Shown in pieces: positions 6,000 through 7,834 of a stretch of 7,834 nucleotides of DNA. Where the stretch lies: positions 1 through 7,834 of the forward strand of contig DATMYQ010000359.1 in NCBI GenBank assembly GCA_035560935.1, in the 5' to 3' direction. The notes under the pieces were generated by a model that saw only the letters and a program-made list of their open reading frames with translations, had not been told where the DNA came from and made no database searches. This stretch comes from DATMYQ01 sp035560935. Lineage in GTDB: Bacteria; Bacillota; Negativicutes; Sporomusales; Sporomusaceae. Position 1 is the stretch's first letter. Every line of letters starts with the position of its first letter. The position numbers and the translations under genes were made by a program.

Positions 6000-7451
6000 C
6001 TACCTCACTTCAAATACAAATTTATTACCGTCTTCCGCTTCCTCACAGGGAACAGGAGCAGGATAATCACTGTCGAAACAGGCGTTGCAGAGAGTTTCTC
6101 CGGACAGCTGGGGAATCGAGTTGCGCAGTCCTTCTATAGACAAATAATGCAGCGAATCAGCGCCAATCACCTGCCTGATTTCGTCCACTGTCTTACTGGC
6201 CGCAATTAATTCCTTGCGCACCGAGGTATCAATACCGTAAAAGCAGGGATAGCAAATCGGCGGCGAACTGACGCACATATGCACCTCTTTGGCCCCGGCT
6301 TCTTTTAGCAACCGAACAATTTTGCCGCTGGTGGTCCCCCGAACAATGGAGTCGTCCACCATAATCACAGATTTTCCTTTGACGATCGAAGCAATCGCGT
6401 TTAATTTAATCCGGACACTGGAACTGCGATTTTTCTGTTCCGGTTGAATGAACGTCCGCCCGATATAACGGTTTTTCAGCAAGCCTTCGGCATAAGGAAT
6501 TCCCGACTCATAGCTATACCCCAGCGCCGCCGCGGTACCGGAATCCGGCACCGAAATCACCAAATCGGCTTTGAACCGGCTTTCCCTGGCCAAGGTCCGT
6601 CCCATGCTGAAACGGGCTTCATATACGCTTTGCCCGTCAATGACACTATCCGCTCGGGCAAAGTAAATATACTCAAACACGCAGACCGACCGGCGGCAGG
6701 CTTCGCCAAATTTCCGGTAGACCGGACCGTTTTCGTCGATGATGACCATTTCTCCCGGTTCCACATCCCGGACATGCGCTGCCTCCACCGCGTCCAGCGC
6801 ACAGGATTCCGACGCCACGACCCATTCGCCGGTTGACGTCTTCCCGACGCATAGCGGCCGGAAACCATGGGGATCGCGTACTCCGATCAATTTATTCTCC
6901 GTCATAATGGTCAGACAGTAAGCCCCTTCCACATCCCGGAGGCTGTCGATAATTTTTTCTTCAATCGTATCGCAGGAAGAACGGGCAATAAGATTTACAA
7001 TCACTTCACTGTCAATGGAAGTCTGGAACACATAGCCTTTACTCTCTAAGTTTTTACGTATTTCGCGGGCATTGGTCAGATTCCCGTTGTGAGCCAGACT
7101 GATCTGCCCACCGGCATACTTAACCAGCAGCGGCTGGGTGTTTCTCAACATGCTGGAACCCGTCGTGGAATACCGTACATGGCCGATAGCAATATGAGCC
7201 GGCATAGTGGGCATACCGTTCTGAAACACTTCCCGCAGCAAACCCATGCCCCGGAATACATCCATATGGACACCATCGCTCAACGACATGCCGGCGCTTT
7301 CCTGACCCCGGTGCTGCAAGGCATACAGTCCCCAGTAGGTGCTCATTGCCACGTCGCAGCCGCCGTTTTTTACATCCGCTTTATCTTTTTGGGCATAAAT
7401 ACCGAATACACCGCATTCTTCCCGCCATTTATCGCTCTCAATACGCAGCAA
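6000..7451 (-). CDS. purF: Amidophosphoribosyltransferase (glutamine PRPP amidotransferase)
   Basis: PurF makes 5-phosphoribosylamine from PRPP using ammonia released from glutamine, the committed first step and main feedback point (AMP/GMP inhibition is known for the family). The 483-residue product is of the Bacillus-type Fe-S class. A 12-residue propeptide ends in EE before C13, which would become the N-terminal nucleophile (CGVFG). The glutaminase domain follows with LQHRGQESAG (45-54), HVRYSTTG (91-98) and HNGNL (121-125). The PRPP loop is VIMVDDSIVRGTT (362-374). Cysteines 257, 403, 455 and 458 (SVCVFEY, YPCFYGID, CNAC) match the 4Fe-4S ligands of B. subtilis PurF. The start is a TTG at 7451 with AAGGGG (7460-7465) 8 nt upstream; there is no in-frame ATG before C13. 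About ten extra residues (24-34) lie between the nucleophile region and STYWGLYALQHRG compared with B. subtilis. It starts 15 nt after purC. Confidence 0.98.
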   Translation of the reverse strand: MLRIESDKWREECGVFGIYAQKDKADVKNGGCDVAMSTYWGLYALQHRGQESAGMSLSDGVHMDVFRGMGLLREVFQNGMPTMPAHIAIGHVRYSTTGSSMLRNTQPLLVKYAGGQISLAHNGNLTNAREIRKNLESKGYVFQTSIDSEVIVNLIARSSCDTIEEKIIDSLRDVEGAYCLTIMTENKLIGVRDPHGFRPLCVGKTSTGEWVVASESCALDAVEAAHVRDVEPGEMVIIDENGPVYRKFGEACRRSVCVFEYIYFARADSVIDGQSVYEARFSMGRTLARESRFKADLVISVPDSGTAAALGYSYESGIPYAEGLLKNRYIGRTFIQPEQKNRSSSVRIKLNAIASIVKGKSVIMVDDSIVRGTTSGKIVRLLKEAGAKEVHMCVSSPPICYPCFYGIDTSVRKELIAASKTVDEIRQVIGADSLHYLSIEGLRNSIPQLSGETLCNACFDSDYPAPVPCEEAEDGNKFVFEVR

Positions 7452-7457
7452 TCAAAA

Positions 7458-7467
7458 ATCCCCTTCC
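7458..7467 (-). promoter_or_regulatory. Ribosome binding site supporting the TTG start of purF
   Basis: GGAAGGGGAT on the minus strand begins at the last base of the purC stop codon. Its AAGGGG core ends 8 nt before TTG at 7451, and no in-frame ATG exists upstream of the catalytic Cys. This decides the purF start. Confidence 0.75.
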
Positions 7468-7834
7468 TACTCTGTCTGGCCCGTCAGCCGCTTCAAGACT
7501 TCCTGGTACGCGGCTTCCACATCGCCCAAGTCGCGACGGAAGCGGTCTTTATCCAGTTTTTCACCGGTTTCCGTATCCCAAAAACGGCAGGTGTCAGGAG
7601 AGATTTCATCGCCCAGGAGGATTTCACCCTTGTGCAAACCAAACTCCAATTTAAAATCGATCAGTTCCAGTTTTTTATCTTTAAGAAAACTGCTGAGAAT
7701 GTCGTTAATTTTCAGCGCATAGCTTTCCAAGGCTTTGATTTGCTCTTCTGTAGCCAATCCCAGCGCTTTAATATGGTAATTATTAATCAAAGGATCGCCC
7801 AGCGCATCGTCCTTGTAATACATCTCCACTACGG
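7467..7834 (-). CDS. purC: SAICAR synthetase, C-terminal half (cut by window edge)
   Basis: PurC condenses CAIR with aspartate using ATP, giving SAICAR. Only the last 121 residues are here; the family is usually about 235 residues, so roughly the first half lies beyond 7834. The frame runs open to the edge (reading V-V-E-M-YYKDDALGDPL), so an apparent GTG start at 7829 is internal and should not be used. Recognisable are YYKDDALGDPLI, LIDFKLEFGLHKGEILLGDE (ATP/metal-site strand) and DEISPDTCRFWD, the conserved SAICAR synthetase signature, then a helical tail ending KRLTGQTE. The gene precedes purF by 15 nt in the same operon. Nothing suggests damage; it is partial only because of the window. 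Confidence 0.96.
   Translation of the reverse strand, partial: VVEMYYKDDALGDPLINNYHIKALGLATEEQIKALESYALKINDILSSFLKDKKLELIDFKLEFGLHKGEILLGDEISPDTCRFWDTETGEKLDKDRFRRDLGDVEAAYQEVLKRLTGQTE

Noticed and set aside
1..7834. CRISPR array, insertion sequence, tRNA, rRNA, toxin-antitoxin or phage-defence genes
   Set aside because: No regularly spaced repeats, transposase, terminal inverted repeats with target duplications, or RNA gene signatures were seen; the window is a housekeeping operon plus one regulator.

Overview
The window carries the 3' (distal) part of a de novo purine biosynthesis operon, all on the minus strand. In transcription order it reads purC (C-terminal half only, cut by the right edge), purF, purM, purN, purH, purD. 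The genes are packed with gaps of 5 to 44 nt and one 4-nt overlap (purN/purH). A strong hairpin terminator follows purD. To the left lie a roughly 350-nt non-coding gap, a lone minus-strand TetR-family regulator gene, a second strong hairpin, and a plus-strand stretch that looks like a badly decayed small gene.

The likely host is an anaerobic, probably spore-forming Firmicute, plausibly a Negativicute of the Sporomusaceae type. This is inference from four things: the gene order purC-F-M-N-H-D, strong GGAGG-type ribosome binding sites with TTG starts, a PurF of the Bacillus type (propeptide before the catalytic Cys plus four Fe-S cysteines), and SPOCS/DUF3794-like remnants at the left end. The pur genes look more GC-rich than the left 1.4 kb. 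No taxonomic marker gene is present.

How the genes work together: PurF commits PRPP to the pathway as phosphoribosylamine, PurD adds glycine, PurN formylates GAR, PurM closes the imidazole ring to AIR, PurC condenses CAIR with aspartate, and bifunctional PurH performs the last two steps to IMP. The steps missing here (PurE, PurL/Q/S, PurB, PurK if used) must lie upstream beyond 7834 or elsewhere. The operon promoter and any purine-responsive control element are also outside the window.

Starts corrected from the longest open frames: tetR begins at 1065, purN at 4894 and purF at a TTG at 7451. The purC frame is truncated by the window rather than starting inside it.

I do not see a previously undescribed multi-gene system. 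The parts most worth a second look are the structured, apparently untranslated leader region upstream of tetR (1081-1331), the decayed plus-strand gene at 74-365, and the orientation of the two terminator hairpins, both of which carry their better T-tract on the plus strand.
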